Positions 17,077 through 24,546 of a DNA stretch of 32,640 bases are shown in pieces. Below the pieces are notes generated by a model. It was not told where the DNA came from, made no database searches, and saw nothing but the letters and a program-made list of their open reading frames with translations. Made by a program: the position numbers and the translations under genes. Where the stretch lies: the NCBI RefSeq assembly GCF_024580955.1, contig NZ_JANIKD010000022.1, positions 1-32,640 on the forward strand, given 5' to 3'. How positions within the stretch are numbered: position 1 is the first letter of the stretch; each line of letters starts with the position of its first letter. The stretch comes from Corynebacterium sp. 122RC1 (GTDB lineage: Bacteria > Actinomycetota > Actinomycetes > Mycobacteriales > Mycobacteriaceae).

Positions 17077-17424
17077 CTACTGGTCGAGCTGGAATGCCGC
17101 GGTGACTTCCTTACGGCGCCAGTGCTCCACGAAGAAGGAAAGGAATGGGATGGTGCCTGCCAGCGCGGTGACCACCCACTTCACCGGCTCCCAACGCGCC
17201 TTCACGCCAAGGTTGAGTGTGGTCACCAAGTAAACCATGTAGAACAGGCCATGGACCTGGCCAATGTAGTGTGCCCAGGTGGGAATATCCATGCCGAGGA
17301 GGTACTCGCAAATCATGCGAACAACCAGGACGAGCAGCCATACACCGGTGATCCACGCGGCAATGGAGAACCACGTCAGCGCCTGGCGCACGCTCTTTTT
17401 ACGTTCTGGGTGGATGGTGGTCAC
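17077..17424 (-). CDS. DUF3817 integral membrane protein
   Basis: A 115-residue protein with about three membrane helices (residues ~17-38, ~50-70 and ~80-98). It contains the DUF3817 hallmark HYIGQVHGLFYMVYLV and ends with a basic segment (EHWRRKEV). The function of this family is unknown; members are widespread in actinobacteria. It starts at a GTG (17424) with AAGGAG eight bases upstream. The next gene upstream on the same strand, another small membrane protein, ends 31 bases before it, so the two are likely co-transcribed. Confidence 0.82.
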   Translation of the reverse strand: MTTIHPERKKSVRQALTWFSIAAWITGVWLLVLVVRMICEYLLGMDIPTWAHYIGQVHGLFYMVYLVTTLNLGVKARWEPVKWVVTALAGTIPFLSFFVEHWRRKEVTAAFQLDQ

Positions 17425-17455
17425 GATCCCTGCTCCTTATTCCTAGTTGTTGTAC

Positions 17456-17920
17456 TTAGTTGTTGTGTCTCGTAGGACGGTTGAGCTCATTGAATTCTTC
17501 CACGCTTAGCGTAGTGCGCTTAGGAAGAAAGGACTCATCCAACGCCGTCTGTTTTGGAACCACCACCGGCTTATCCTCCCGCGTGGCATTCTCATACTCC
17601 ATAAACTTCCGGTACGCGTACACAAAGAACGCCCCAAAGAACGGCCACTGCAGTGCATAGCCTAAGTTCTGGAAGGTCCCCGAACCAGATTGGAAGCGCG
17701 TCCATTGCCACCAAGCCAACCCCAATGTAGCCGCCACTAGCACTGCAAGGAACACCACATGCCACGCACGCACCCGCAACTTGCGCTTAGGCGGCTGGGT
17801 GGTGGTTACGGTTGTTGTGGTTATTGGGGTGGGTTCGGTTTGCCCGGTGTTTCCGACGTGTCCGGCATCTCCGGCGTCTCCGGCGGATTGGTTGGGTGGG
17901 GTTTCCTTGCGTTGTTCCAC
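17456..17920 (-). CDS. Small two-helix membrane protein of unknown function
   Basis: From the GTG at 17920 it encodes 154 residues. A polar, Gly/Asp- and Thr-rich N-terminal region (1-45) is followed by a basic stretch (PPKRKLRVR), one helix at ~53-72 and a second at ~84-103. A charged C-terminal tail follows with FLPKRTTLSVEEFNELN. I do not recognise a named family with certainty; similar proteins occur next to DUF3817 genes in corynebacteria. The open frame runs on upstream to 18016, but those codons would overlap the tRNA-Leu promoter and look non-coding. TATGGT six bases before the GTG supports a leaderless start there. Confidence 0.65.
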   Translation of the reverse strand: MEQRKETPPNQSAGDAGDAGHVGNTGQTEPTPITTTTVTTTQPPKRKLRVRAWHVVFLAVLVAATLGLAWWQWTRFQSGSGTFQNLGYALQWPFFGAFFVYAYRKFMEYENATREDKPVVVPKQTALDESFLPKRTTLSVEEFNELNRPTRHNN

Positions 17921-17932
17921 ACACCCACCATA
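17921..17932 (-). promoter_or_regulatory. Predicted leaderless -10 for the two-helix membrane protein
   Basis: On the minus strand TATGGT is followed by six bases (GGGTGT) and a GTG start codon. It supports the shorter start of this gene. Confidence 0.4.
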
Positions 17933-17965
17933 GCCTTTTGCCTGTAATAAGCCCGAACCCCGGCT

Positions 17966-18001
17966 TGCCGCCACATGATTTCGCCCCAAGCATGTGCGGC
18001 A
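17966..18001. repeat. Inverted repeat just upstream of the tRNA-Leu promoter
   Basis: TGCCGCCACATG (17966-17977) and CATGTGCGGCA (17991-18001) are inverted copies with one extra base in the left arm, around a 13-base centre. The right arm ends 2 bases before the TATGAT of the tRNA gene, so the dyad covers the -35 region. Confidence 0.6.
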
Positions 18002-18003
18002 GG

Positions 18004-18009
18004 TATGAT
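18004..18009 (+). promoter_or_regulatory. tRNA-Leu promoter -10 element
   Basis: TATGAT lies 10 bases before the first base of the mature tRNA, the usual place for a tRNA promoter. The -35 region is a poor match and lies in the inverted repeat. Confidence 0.55.
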
Positions 18010-18019
18010 GCTCCAACAG

Positions 18020-18101
<82 letters not shown>

Positions 18102-18108
18102 CTCTTAC

Positions 18109-18157
18109 AACCCCTCGCTAGCTGTGTTTTTGCAGGTTGGCGGGGGTTTTCCTTTTT
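18109..18157 (+). terminator. Possible terminator after tRNA-Leu
   Basis: AACCCC (18109-18114) can pair with GGGGTT (18143-18148), extended imperfectly by CGC/GC, and T-rich sequence (TTTTCCTTTTTC) follows. The loop is long, so strength is uncertain. Confidence 0.4.
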
Positions 18158-18163
18158 CAAGGT

Positions 18164-18237
18164 AAGGCGATTTAAGGCCATTTAGGGTGATTTGTGGTGT
18201 GGCATGTCGTGGAATTGTCGTGGGATTGCCGTGGATG
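18164..18237. repeat. Two short tandem repeat runs downstream of tRNA-Leu
   Basis: Three degenerate 10-mers run head to tail at 18164-18193 (AAGGCGATTT, AAGGCCATTT, AGGGTGATTT). Three degenerate 11-mers follow at 18205-18237 (TGTCGTGGAAT, TGTCGTGGGAT, TGCCGTGGATG). A perfect 7-bp inverted repeat GTAGTAC/GTACTAC is at 18300-18320. The whole stretch 18102-18463 has no gene I can support and reads like decayed accessory DNA. Confidence 0.55.
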
Positions 18238-18463
18238 CGCTCAAGTCCAGGACTAAGGCAGGCGGTCGGACTCAACACCTTAGGATTCGGCTAAGCACAG
18301 TAGTACCAGAGCAGTACTACCAGTGCGCCCCTATCGCGTTGGTCGCCAGCGGATGACATGCGACACGGCGAGACACCGCCCTGACCGGTTGCGGCGGTAG
18401 CTTGGGCCGCCAAAGACTTTGCAACAACAATTCAGCACACTGAGTGCTCAGGATCATCAACAA

Positions 18464-18754
18464 CTACAACGAAGCAGCGAGCTTTTGACTCACCAGTGCA
18501 TTCAGTGAAATACCTTCCACCCCGGCCTCGATGACAAGACGGCGGTGCAATGTGGGCGAAATCCGAACATTAAATCTCCCGGAGAACTTTTGGCCCCCAA
18601 GTGGCTCCGGCACCTTCTCCCCGTTGGCCTCCACATCTTCAACAACCACACTGACGAGCGCAAATAGCCCCTGCTCAGCTTGTTGGCGATCCGGATCCAG
18701 TAACGCGTCAGGTTGGGGAGCTTCCCAAAGAGCTCGTCCGCCACCGGCGTCCCT
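18464..18754 (-). pseudogene. HicB-type antitoxin remnant (N-terminus lost)
   Basis: The frame is open from a stop at 18755-18757 to 18464. Its C-terminal half is a clear HicB/ribbon-helix-helix antitoxin: VVEDVEANGEKVPEP, then FSGRFNVRISPTLHRRL, then EGISLNALVSQKLAAS. The codons before it also resemble the end of the HicB fold (LLDPDRQQAEQGLFALVSVV), but there is no ATG, GTG or TTG to start them. The first usable start is a GTG at 18649, which would give only 61 residues carrying the DNA-binding part. No HicA-like toxin is visible on either side. This is best read as a broken gene; a short working DNA-binding protein from 18649 is a less likely alternative. Confidence 0.65.
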
Positions 18755-18779
18755 TCAAACGGGGGCTGCTCCCTCTCCC

Positions 18780-19352
18780 CTACTCCGCGCTGTTCAGGGT
18801 TTCGATGATCGGTACCAACTGGGCAAGCGCCTTGGCGCGGTGGGAGATGGCGTTCTTTTCTTCAGGGGAAAGTTGTGCTGATGAGCGCCCGTCTCCATCA
18901 AAGGGACGGAAGATGGGGTCGTAGCCAAAGCCGTTTTCGCCCACCGGTTCCCGCAAGAGCTCGCCTTCCCAACGGCCCTCCACCACGAACTCCTGGCCAT
19001 CCGGCGTGACCAGCGCACAGACAGAGACGAAGGCCGCGTTGCGGTTAGCCATATCTTCCATTTGGTGGAGCACCAGGGCGTTGTTGGCGTCATCACCGTT
19101 ACCGGACCACCTTGCCGAGAGCACGCCGGGCATGCCGCCCAGCGCCTCCACGCAGAGCCCGGAGTCGTCGGCAATGCTCGCCAGACCACTAGCAGCAACC
19201 CCCGCGCGGGCCTTGATCAGCGCATTTTCCGCGAAGGTGGCGCCGTCTTCCTTTGGTGATGGGTGGTCACCCAAAGGGACAATTTCCGCCGGCAGGATAG
19301 CCTGCAGCTCCTTGAGCTTCTTCGGGTTGTTGGAGGCAATCAGGATTTTCAT
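18780..19352 (-). CDS. rdgB: XTP/dITP diphosphatase (RdgB/HAM1 family)
   Basis: Removes non-canonical purine nucleotides (ITP, dITP, XTP) by hydrolysis to the monophosphates, keeping them out of DNA and RNA. The 190 residues show the family signatures: [10 protein letters not shown] near the N-terminus, [14 protein letters not shown] with the catalytic acidic pair, [11 protein letters not shown] and the C-terminal SHRAKAL. Its ATG overlaps the rph stop codon (ATGA), so translation is probably coupled. It is the last gene of the seven-gene run that begins with clpS. Confidence 0.94.
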   Translation of the reverse strand: MKILIASNNPKKLKELQAILPAEIVPLGDHPSPKEDGATFAENALIKARAGVAASGLASIADDSGLCVEALGGMPGVLSARWSGNGDDANNALVLHQMEDMANRNAAFVSVCALVTPDGQEFVVEGRWEGELLREPVGENGFGYDPIFRPFDGDGRSSAQLSPEEKNAISHRAKALAQLVPIIETLNSAE

Positions 19353-20080
19353 GCCTGCCCCAGCACTGCCCGCTGGGCTGCGATGAGCTCCTGGCAGCCC
19401 TTCTCGGCGTAATCCAGCATGGTGTTCAGGGTGTCGCGACCAAAGGTGTTGTGCTCGCCGGTGCCCTGGATTTCTACGAACTGCCCGTTGGCGGTCATCA
19501 CCACGTTCATGTCCACCTCAGCGCGGGAGTCTTCTTCATACGGGAGATCAAGGCAGACGTTGCCGTCGATAAGTCCCACCGAAACAGCCGCAACCGGAGG
19601 CAGCAGTGGCTCGCCCGGCACAACCCCCTGCGCCTTGAGGTGCGCAATTGCATCCGCGAGGGCCACGTAGGCGCCGGTGATGCTTGCGGTGCGGGTGCCG
19701 CCGTCGGCCTGGAGGACGTCGCAGTCAATATTGATGGTATTTTCCCCAAGCTGACTGAGGTCTACCGCCGCGCGCAGGCTGCGGCCCACTAGGCGGGAAA
19801 TCTCGTGGGTGCGCCCCTTGACCTTGCCCCTCATGGACTCGCGCGGCATGCGCTCGTGGGTGGCGGCGGGCAGCATGGAATATTCCGCGGTGAGCCATCC
19901 TTCCCCGGAGTCTTTTTTGAAGCGCGGCACGCCAACCTCAGCGCTTGCGGTGCACATCACGCGGGTGTTGCCGTATTCAATGAGCACAGAACCCGCGGGG
20001 TTGGTGGTAAACCCGCGGGTAATTTTGACGGTTCGCAGTTGGTCCTGTGCGCGCCCATCGGCGCGGGTGAAAGCAGTCAT
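19349..20080 (-). CDS. rph: Ribonuclease PH
   Basis: A phosphate-dependent 3'-5' exoribonuclease that trims tRNA 3' ends. The 243 residues are the standard length. Visible motifs are the N-terminal [11 protein letters not shown], the phosphate/RNA-binding stretch [18 protein letters not shown] and [20 protein letters not shown] with the catalytic acidic residues. It lies 20 bases downstream of the metallo-hydrolase gene and overlaps rdgB by four bases, an order conserved in actinobacteria. TATCCT seven bases before its ATG suggests an additional internal, leaderless promoter. Confidence 0.96.
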   Translation of the reverse strand: MTAFTRADGRAQDQLRTVKITRGFTTNPAGSVLIEYGNTRVMCTASAEVGVPRFKKDSGEGWLTAEYSMLPAATHERMPRESMRGKVKGRTHEISRLVGRSLRAAVDLSQLGENTINIDCDVLQADGGTRTASITGAYVALADAIAHLKAQGVVPGEPLLPPVAAVSVGLIDGNVCLDLPYEEDSRAEVDMNVVMTANGQFVEIQGTGEHNTFGRDTLNTMLDYAEKGCQELIAAQRAVLGQA

Positions 20081-20093
20081 GGGATACAGGATA
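20081..20093 (-). promoter_or_regulatory. Predicted internal leaderless rph promoter -10
   Basis: On the minus strand TATCCT is followed by GTATCCC and the rph ATG, within the 20-base gap after the metallo-hydrolase gene. The hexamer and spacing are the same as for bcp. Confidence 0.45.
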
Positions 20094-20100
20094 CCCGCTG

Positions 20101-20856
20101 CTAGAGCTCAAGCTGCATCCCTGAGGTGCCCAGCAGTACCTCGCCGGCAAACTCCGCGCGTGCCGCAGCAAGTGCTTCTTCGGGGTCGCCCCACGGCGGA
20201 ATATGCACCAGGACCAGCCGCTTCACCCCTGCACGCTGGGCAATTTGTCCTGCCTCAGCGCCGGAGAGGTGCATGTTTTCCACTTTTCCCTCACTGCTCG
20301 CACCCCAGGTGGCCTCACAGAGGAACACATCCGCATCCCTGGCGCAGGCCACCAGCTCCTCCGTGGGCGCGCTATCACCCGAATAGGCCAGCACCGCTCC
20401 CTCATGCTCCAGGCGCAGGGCGTAGCTTTCCACCGGGTGAACCGTTGGGAACGGGGTGACGGTGGTGAGATCCACCAGTTCCGGCTGGTGCGCCGTCCAC
20501 GGGGTGAAAGCAAAGGTGTCACTCAGTGACTCTTGCTGCCCAGGGGTATCCATTGCACCCAGGTGGCGCTCCGTGTCCGCCGGACCAATGCACAGGTTGC
20601 GGCTCTTCGCAGGTGCCTCGGGGTGGAACCGGCGCCACACTAGCAGCGAGGGAAAATCCAAACAATGATCGGGGTGCAGGTGTGTAAACAACACATGTGC
20701 ATCCGTGGGGTCCTGCAGTTCCTGCAGCTTTGCCAACGCGCCTGGCCCCAGGTCAAGCACGATGCTCGGCGCGCCTGGGATCTCCACCAAGTATCCGGAG
20801 GCAGGGTTGTTGGGTGCGCCCACGCTTCCGGAGCTTCCAAGGATTGTGACCTTCAT
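20101..20856 (-). CDS. MBL-fold metallo-hydrolase
   Basis: A 251-residue metallo-beta-lactamase-fold hydrolase of the RNase Z-like/cyclic phosphodiesterase branch. The metal-binding motif FTHLHPDH (His59, His61, Asp63, His64) follows an N-terminal GSSGSVGAP turn. Later ligands are likely in [15 protein letters not shown] and LVHIPPW. The substrate is unknown. I start it at the ATG at 20856, where the fold begins ([10 protein letters not shown]); an in-frame start at 20925 would add 23 residues that do not belong to the fold. It sits between murI and rph, a constant position in related genomes, which hints at a housekeeping role. Confidence 0.88.
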   Translation of the reverse strand: MKVTILGSSGSVGAPNNPASGYLVEIPGAPSIVLDLGPGALAKLQELQDPTDAHVLFTHLHPDHCLDFPSLLVWRRFHPEAPAKSRNLCIGPADTERHLGAMDTPGQQESLSDTFAFTPWTAHQPELVDLTTVTPFPTVHPVESYALRLEHEGAVLAYSGDSAPTEELVACARDADVFLCEATWGASSEGKVENMHLSGAEAGQIAQRAGVKRLVLVHIPPWGDPEEALAAARAEFAGEVLLGTSGMQLEL

Positions 20857-20908
20857 GCCCAAAACTCTGCCATGAATGAAACCCGGATGTGCAACAGATT
20901 GTGGAACA

Positions 20909-21700
20909 TTACACCCCGCGAGCATTACCGACGTGCGTCACATGCGGCCCGAGGAATCGTTGCGCAAGTGCGGCGAAGTGTTCCGGGTCCCCAGTGGCCT
21001 CAAACGTGTGTTGCACCGGTTCCCCCTCTTGGGCAAGGAGATCTTGCTGGCTGAGCAGTTTGAACACATCCTTTGCGGTTTCCTCCGCGGAGCTCACCAG
21101 TTGCACGTGATCCCCCATGGCGAGCTGGATCACTCCAGAAAGCAAGGGGTAGTGCGTGCAGCCCAACACCAAGGTATCCACCCCCGCTGCCTGCAACGGC
21201 TCCACATACCCCTCCGCCACCTGCAGCACTTGACGCCCCGCAGTAATACCGCGCTCCACAAAGCTCACAAAGCTCGGGCAGGCCTGCGCGAACACCTCCA
21301 CCTCGGGGTTCACTTTGGCGAACTCCTGCTGGTAGGCGCCGGAGGCAATGGTGCCTTCTGTGCCAATCACACCCACCTTGCCGTTGCGGGTGCTGGCCAG
21401 AGCGCGACGGACCGCGGGGGAAATCACGCCCACCACGGGGACCTCGTAACGCTGTTGAGCTTCCTCCAACATGGCGGCGGTGGCGGTATTGCAGGCTATC
21501 ACCACCATTTTGCTGCCGCGGGACACGAGTTCGTCGGAAAGTCTCAGGGAAAGCCGGCGCACTTCTTCCGTGCTGCGCGGGCCGTAGGGGGCGTTGAGGG
21601 TGTCGCCGATGTAGGTGATCGATTCCCCCGGGAGCTGGTCAATGAGCGCGCGGGCCACGGTAAGCCCGCCCACCCCGGAATCAAAAACGCCGATACTCAT
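20909..21700 (-). CDS. murI: Glutamate racemase
   Basis: Interconverts L- and D-glutamate for peptidoglycan synthesis. The 263-residue product starts [13 protein letters not shown], the family N-terminus. The two catalytic cysteines are Cys70 in [10 protein letters not shown] and Cys181 in [11 protein letters not shown]. The ATG at 21700 lies inside the end of the rhomboid gene, giving a 20-base overlap and probable translational coupling. The frame is open further upstream, but those codons are the out-of-frame rhomboid tail. Confidence 0.95.
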   Translation of the reverse strand: MSIGVFDSGVGGLTVARALIDQLPGESITYIGDTLNAPYGPRSTEEVRRLSLRLSDELVSRGSKMVVIACNTATAAMLEEAQQRYEVPVVGVISPAVRRALASTRNGKVGVIGTEGTIASGAYQQEFAKVNPEVEVFAQACPSFVSFVERGITAGRQVLQVAEGYVEPLQAAGVDTLVLGCTHYPLLSGVIQLAMGDHVQLVSSAEETAKDVFKLLSQQDLLAQEGEPVQHTFEATGDPEHFAALAQRFLGPHVTHVGNARGV

Positions 21701-22319
21701 TGCGGTTGAAACCCTGCTGGGGATACTGCTGTGGGTACTGCGGATACTGCGGAAATTGTTGTGGATACTGCTGCGGAGGCAGCTTTTGGCGCTTCGGTGG
21801 GTCGTCGGAAGTGATGATCGCGCCGGCGATGATACCGCCGATCGCCCCGAACAGGTGCGCCTGCCAGGACACACCGGCCTCGCCGGGCAGCACGCCCCAG
21901 ATGAGGCCGCCGTAGAAGAACGCCAGGACAACGCCCAAAACCACTTGGCTCAGTGAGCGGTTGAAGATGCCGCGGATCACCAGGTAGCTCAGCCAGCCGT
22001 AAATGAGCCCGGAGGCGCCCACGTGATTGGTGCCAATGCCGCCGAACACCCAGGTGCCCAGACCGGCAACCACCGTGACAATGCCAGTGACCTCCCAAAA
22101 CGCGCGAGGCCCGGAGCGGGAAATCAGAAAACAAAACAGCGCACCCGGCAGTGTATTCGCCATAATGTGGCTGTAGCTGCCGTGGATCAGCGGTGCGGTA
22201 AAGATGTGCCACAGGCTGGTGACGTCCCAGGGTTGCACACCCAAAAACAGCAGGGCACCACCCGCATTCAGCAGGTGCACACCCCAAATGAGCACCACAT
22301 ATCCAATCGCGTACTTCAC
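21681..22319 (-). CDS. Rhomboid-family intramembrane serine protease
   Basis: A 212-residue membrane protein with about six helices. The catalytic dyad is Ser103 in [10 protein letters not shown] and His155 in [10 protein letters not shown], and HIMANT (His51, Asn55) supplies the oxyanion site, so it looks active. The C-terminus is odd: residues 182-203 are a low-complexity Gln/Pro/Tyr tract built on QQYPQ and QYP units, projecting from the last helix. It starts at a GTG behind GGGGAG. It lies between the DUF2017 gene and murI and overlaps murI by 20 bases. The substrate is unknown. Confidence 0.9.
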   Translation of the reverse strand: MKYAIGYVVLIWGVHLLNAGGALLFLGVQPWDVTSLWHIFTAPLIHGSYSHIMANTLPGALFCFLISRSGPRAFWEVTGIVTVVAGLGTWVFGGIGTNHVGASGLIYGWLSYLVIRGIFNRSLSQVVLGVVLAFFYGGLIWGVLPGEAGVSWQAHLFGAIGGIIAGAIITSDDPPKRQKLPPQQYPQQFPQYPQYPQQYPQQGFNRNEYRRF

Positions 22320-22340
22320 TTCTCTCCCCTACGAGATGGC

Positions 22341-22850
22341 CTAGTCCATGTCCATTGCGTGCAACAAGGACTCTTGGTTGAATGCCAGCCATTCAACTAC
22401 GTCGGCGTCACCACCGCTCGCGGCGATGTACAGCCGAATATCATTCAATGCACCCAGCCACGCGCCGGCCTCCTGCTCCGGCACCACGATCTCCGCGCCG
22501 TCTTGCAAGGCATTGACCACTAGGGTGAGCTGCTCAATCTTGGTGCGGCAAATGTCCGGCTCATGCAAGGAACGCAGCATTGAGGCCTCGCCCTCAAACT
22601 CCTCCTCGCCTTCGCGCTCAAAATCCGGCAGCAAACGGGCAAGCCCTTCATCCTCAGGCGCTTCCTTGTGGCCGGACACCATGCCGGTGAGCTCCGCGAG
22701 CTCATCCTTCGGTGCAGACTGCACGCGCTGGATTAGCGCCTCTACCACGGTAACGGCGAGCTCGCCGAGCACTTGGCGCTCGTATTCCTCCAACACGCAG
22801 GTGTAGCGGGGCTCCCTCATGAGCCCCTTCTTGCGCTTCCACGCTTGCAC
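22341..22850 (-). CDS. DUF2017 family protein
   Basis: A 169-residue soluble, acidic, mostly helical protein of the actinobacterial DUF2017 family. Typical features are an E-rich central part, LRSLHEPDICRTKIEQL, and the C-terminal segment GAWLGALNDIRLYIA followed by EWLAFNQESLL. The function is unknown. It lies 37 bases after clpS on the same strand, and the clpS-DUF2017 pair is constant in actinobacteria, suggesting a link to protein turnover. The start is a GTG at 22850 with AAGGGGA upstream; an ATG at 22820 is an alternative. Confidence 0.88.
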   Translation of the reverse strand: MQAWKRKKGLMREPRYTCVLEEYERQVLGELAVTVVEALIQRVQSAPKDELAELTGMVSGHKEAPEDEGLARLLPDFEREGEEEFEGEASMLRSLHEPDICRTKIEQLTLVVNALQDGAEIVVPEQEAGAWLGALNDIRLYIAASGGDADVVEWLAFNQESLLHAMDMD

Positions 22851-22887
22851 AGTAGGTATTCCCCTTTATTTCAATTCGTGTGAATCG

Positions 22888-23199
22888 TTATCCAGCTTGC
22901 TGCATGGTTGCCCACAGTCCAGCCTTGTGGAGCTTTTTCACGTCTGCTTCCACTTTGTCTTTTTCCCCGCTGCTCACCACGGCTTTGCCCTCGGTGTGGA
23001 CTTGCATCATGAGTTCGGTGGCACGCTTTTTGGAAAAGCCCAAAATGGTTTGGAACACGTAGGTGACGTAGCTCATGAGGTTGACGGGGTCATCCCACAC
23101 GATGCACATCCACGGCAAGTTTTCACTCGTTTCAACCCCGAGTTCCACCCGCTCATCCAGCTCTGGGGTGGCCATTGGTGAAGACATGGTCACGTTCAT
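22888..23199 (-). CDS. clpS: ATP-dependent Clp protease adaptor ClpS
   Basis: Delivers N-degron substrates to the ClpC/ClpA-ClpP protease. The 103 residues include the ClpS core: WMCIVWDDPVNLMSYVTYVF with the binding-pocket Asp-Asp/Asn pattern, MMQVHTEGKAVV and a C-terminal GLWATMQ. It is the first gene of the leftward run clpS-DUF2017-rhomboid-murI-MBL-rph-rdgB. TAGGCT seven bases before the first ATG (23199) implies a leaderless transcript. In-frame ATGs at 23187 and 23175 are alternatives but lack such an element. Confidence 0.94.
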   Translation of the reverse strand: MNVTMSSPMATPELDERVELGVETSENLPWMCIVWDDPVNLMSYVTYVFQTILGFSKKRATELMMQVHTEGKAVVSSGEKDKVEADVKKLHKAGLWATMQQAG

Positions 23200-23232
23200 G
23201 CAACACAGCCTACCCGCAATACGTTTAAGCTG
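23200..23232. promoter_or_regulatory. Divergent clpS/pncB promoters in a 33-bp gap
   Basis: The minus strand has TAGGCT (23212-23207) followed by 7 bases and the clpS ATG. The plus strand has TACGTT (23220-23225) followed by 7 bases and the pncB ATG. The two -10 hexamers are only 7 bases apart, so each promoter's -35 region must fall across the other's -10 or the other coding sequence. Neither gene has a ribosome-binding site. Confidence 0.6.
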
Positions 23233-24546
23233 ATGAGTGTGAATTCAACGGCGCTCCTAACAGATATGTATGAACTGACCATGCTTGAGGCCGCCCTCGC
23301 TGACGGCACATGGTCACGCCAATGCACCTTTGAGGTGTTTGGCCGCAAGCTCCCCGGCGAACGCAGGTACGGCGTTGTTGCAGGTACAGCCCGCGTCTTG
23401 GAGGCAATTGAGAACTACCGCTTCACCGAAGACCAGCTCAAATCCCTAGACTTCCTCTCCGAGGGCACGCTGGATTTCCTGCGCAAGTACGAGTTCTCCG
23501 GGCAGATCGACGGCTACCGCGAAGGCGAGCTGTACTTCCCCCACTCCCCAATCCTGACAGTGCGCGGCACTTTTGCTGAGTGCGTGATCCTGGAAACGGT
23601 AATCCTTTCCATCATGAACGCGGATTCCGCGGTGGCAACGGCCGCAGCCCGCATGGTCACCGCCGCCGATGGCCGCCCAATCATCGAGATGGGTTCACGC
23701 CGCACCCATGAGCGCGCCGCGGTCACTGCCGCCCGGGCCGCCTACCTCGCTGGGTTCGTCGGCACCTCCAACCTTGAAGCCGCACACCGGTACGGCATTC
23801 CGAGCTCCGGCACCGCCGCGCATGCGTGGACGCTGCTGCATGTCAATGAGGACGGCTCCCCCAACGAGGCCGCGGCATTCCGCTCTCAGGTGGAGACTTT
23901 GGGCACGGACACCACGCTGCTGGTGGATACCTATGACATTTCGAAGGGCGTGCAAACCGCAATCGAGGTGGCCGGCCCCGAACTAGGTGCGGTGCGCATC
24001 GACTCCGGAGACTTGGGCGTGATGACCACCCGCGTGCGCCAGGAACTCGACGAGCTCGGCGCCTACAACACCCGCATCGTCGTGAGCTCTGACCTGGATG
24101 AATACGCCATCGCGGGCCTGCGGGCCAACCCTGTGGATTCCTTCGGCGTGGGCACCTCAGTGGTCACCGGCTCCGGCCAGCCAACCGCAGGTATGGTCTA
24201 CAAGCTGGTGGAAGTGGACGGACACCCGGTTGCCAAGCGTTCCCGCAACAAGGGCATGATGGGCGGCACCAAACGCGCCGTGCGCACCCACCGCCAGTCC
24301 GGCACCGCCGTGGAAGAGCTGGTGTTCCCCTTCCACCATGAGATTCCGCAGGTAGGCAGCCTGAACTCCTACGAGCTCACGGTACCGCTGATGCGCGACG
24401 GCAAGATTGTAGAAGGCCAGCCGACGCTGGAGGAATCCCGCGCCTACCTGGCCTCCCAGTTGGTCACGCTGCCTTGGGAAGGCCTCGCGCTGAGCAAGGA
24501 TGAGCCCGTGCTGCACACTCGCTTCGTCGGATTCGATGAGCAATAA
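23233..24546 (+). CDS. pncB: Nicotinate phosphoribosyltransferase
   Basis: Forms nicotinate mononucleotide from nicotinate and PRPP, using ATP, in the Preiss-Handler route to NAD. The 437 residues carry ALLTDMYELTML at the N-terminus, GSRRTHERAAV, the family block FVGTSNLEAAHRYGIPSSGTAAHAW (histidine-containing active-site region), DTYD, the phosphate-binding VRIDSGDLG and FGVGTSVVTG. It uses nicotinate made by PncA, encoded at 2422. The start is the ATG at 23233, just after a TACGTT element. Its last 11 bases overlap the helicase gene. Confidence 0.93.
   Translation: MSVNSTALLTDMYELTMLEAALADGTWSRQCTFEVFGRKLPGERRYGVVAGTARVLEAIENYRFTEDQLKSLDFLSEGTLDFLRKYEFSGQIDGYREGELYFPHSPILTVRGTFAECVILETVILSIMNADSAVATAAARMVTAADGRPIIEMGSRRTHERAAVTAARAAYLAGFVGTSNLEAAHRYGIPSSGTAAHAWTLLHVNEDGSPNEAAAFRSQVETLGTDTTLLVDTYDISKGVQTAIEVAGPELGAVRIDSGDLGVMTTRVRQELDELGAYNTRIVVSSDLDEYAIAGLRANPVDSFGVGTSVVTGSGQPTAGMVYKLVEVDGHPVAKRSRNKGMMGGTKRAVRTHRQSGTAVEELVFPFHHEIPQVGSLNSYELTVPLMRDGKIVEGQPTLEESRAYLASQLVTLPWEGLALSKDEPVLHTRFVGFDEQ

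Noticed and set aside
18164..18237. Short tandem repeats considered as a CRISPR array.
   Set aside because: Units are 10-11 bases with no spacers, far from CRISPR repeat-spacer geometry, and no cas gene is near.
18502..18744. An 80-codon minus-strand frame overlapping the HicB remnant.
   Set aside because: The HicB homology is in a different frame and this one has no recognisable pattern.
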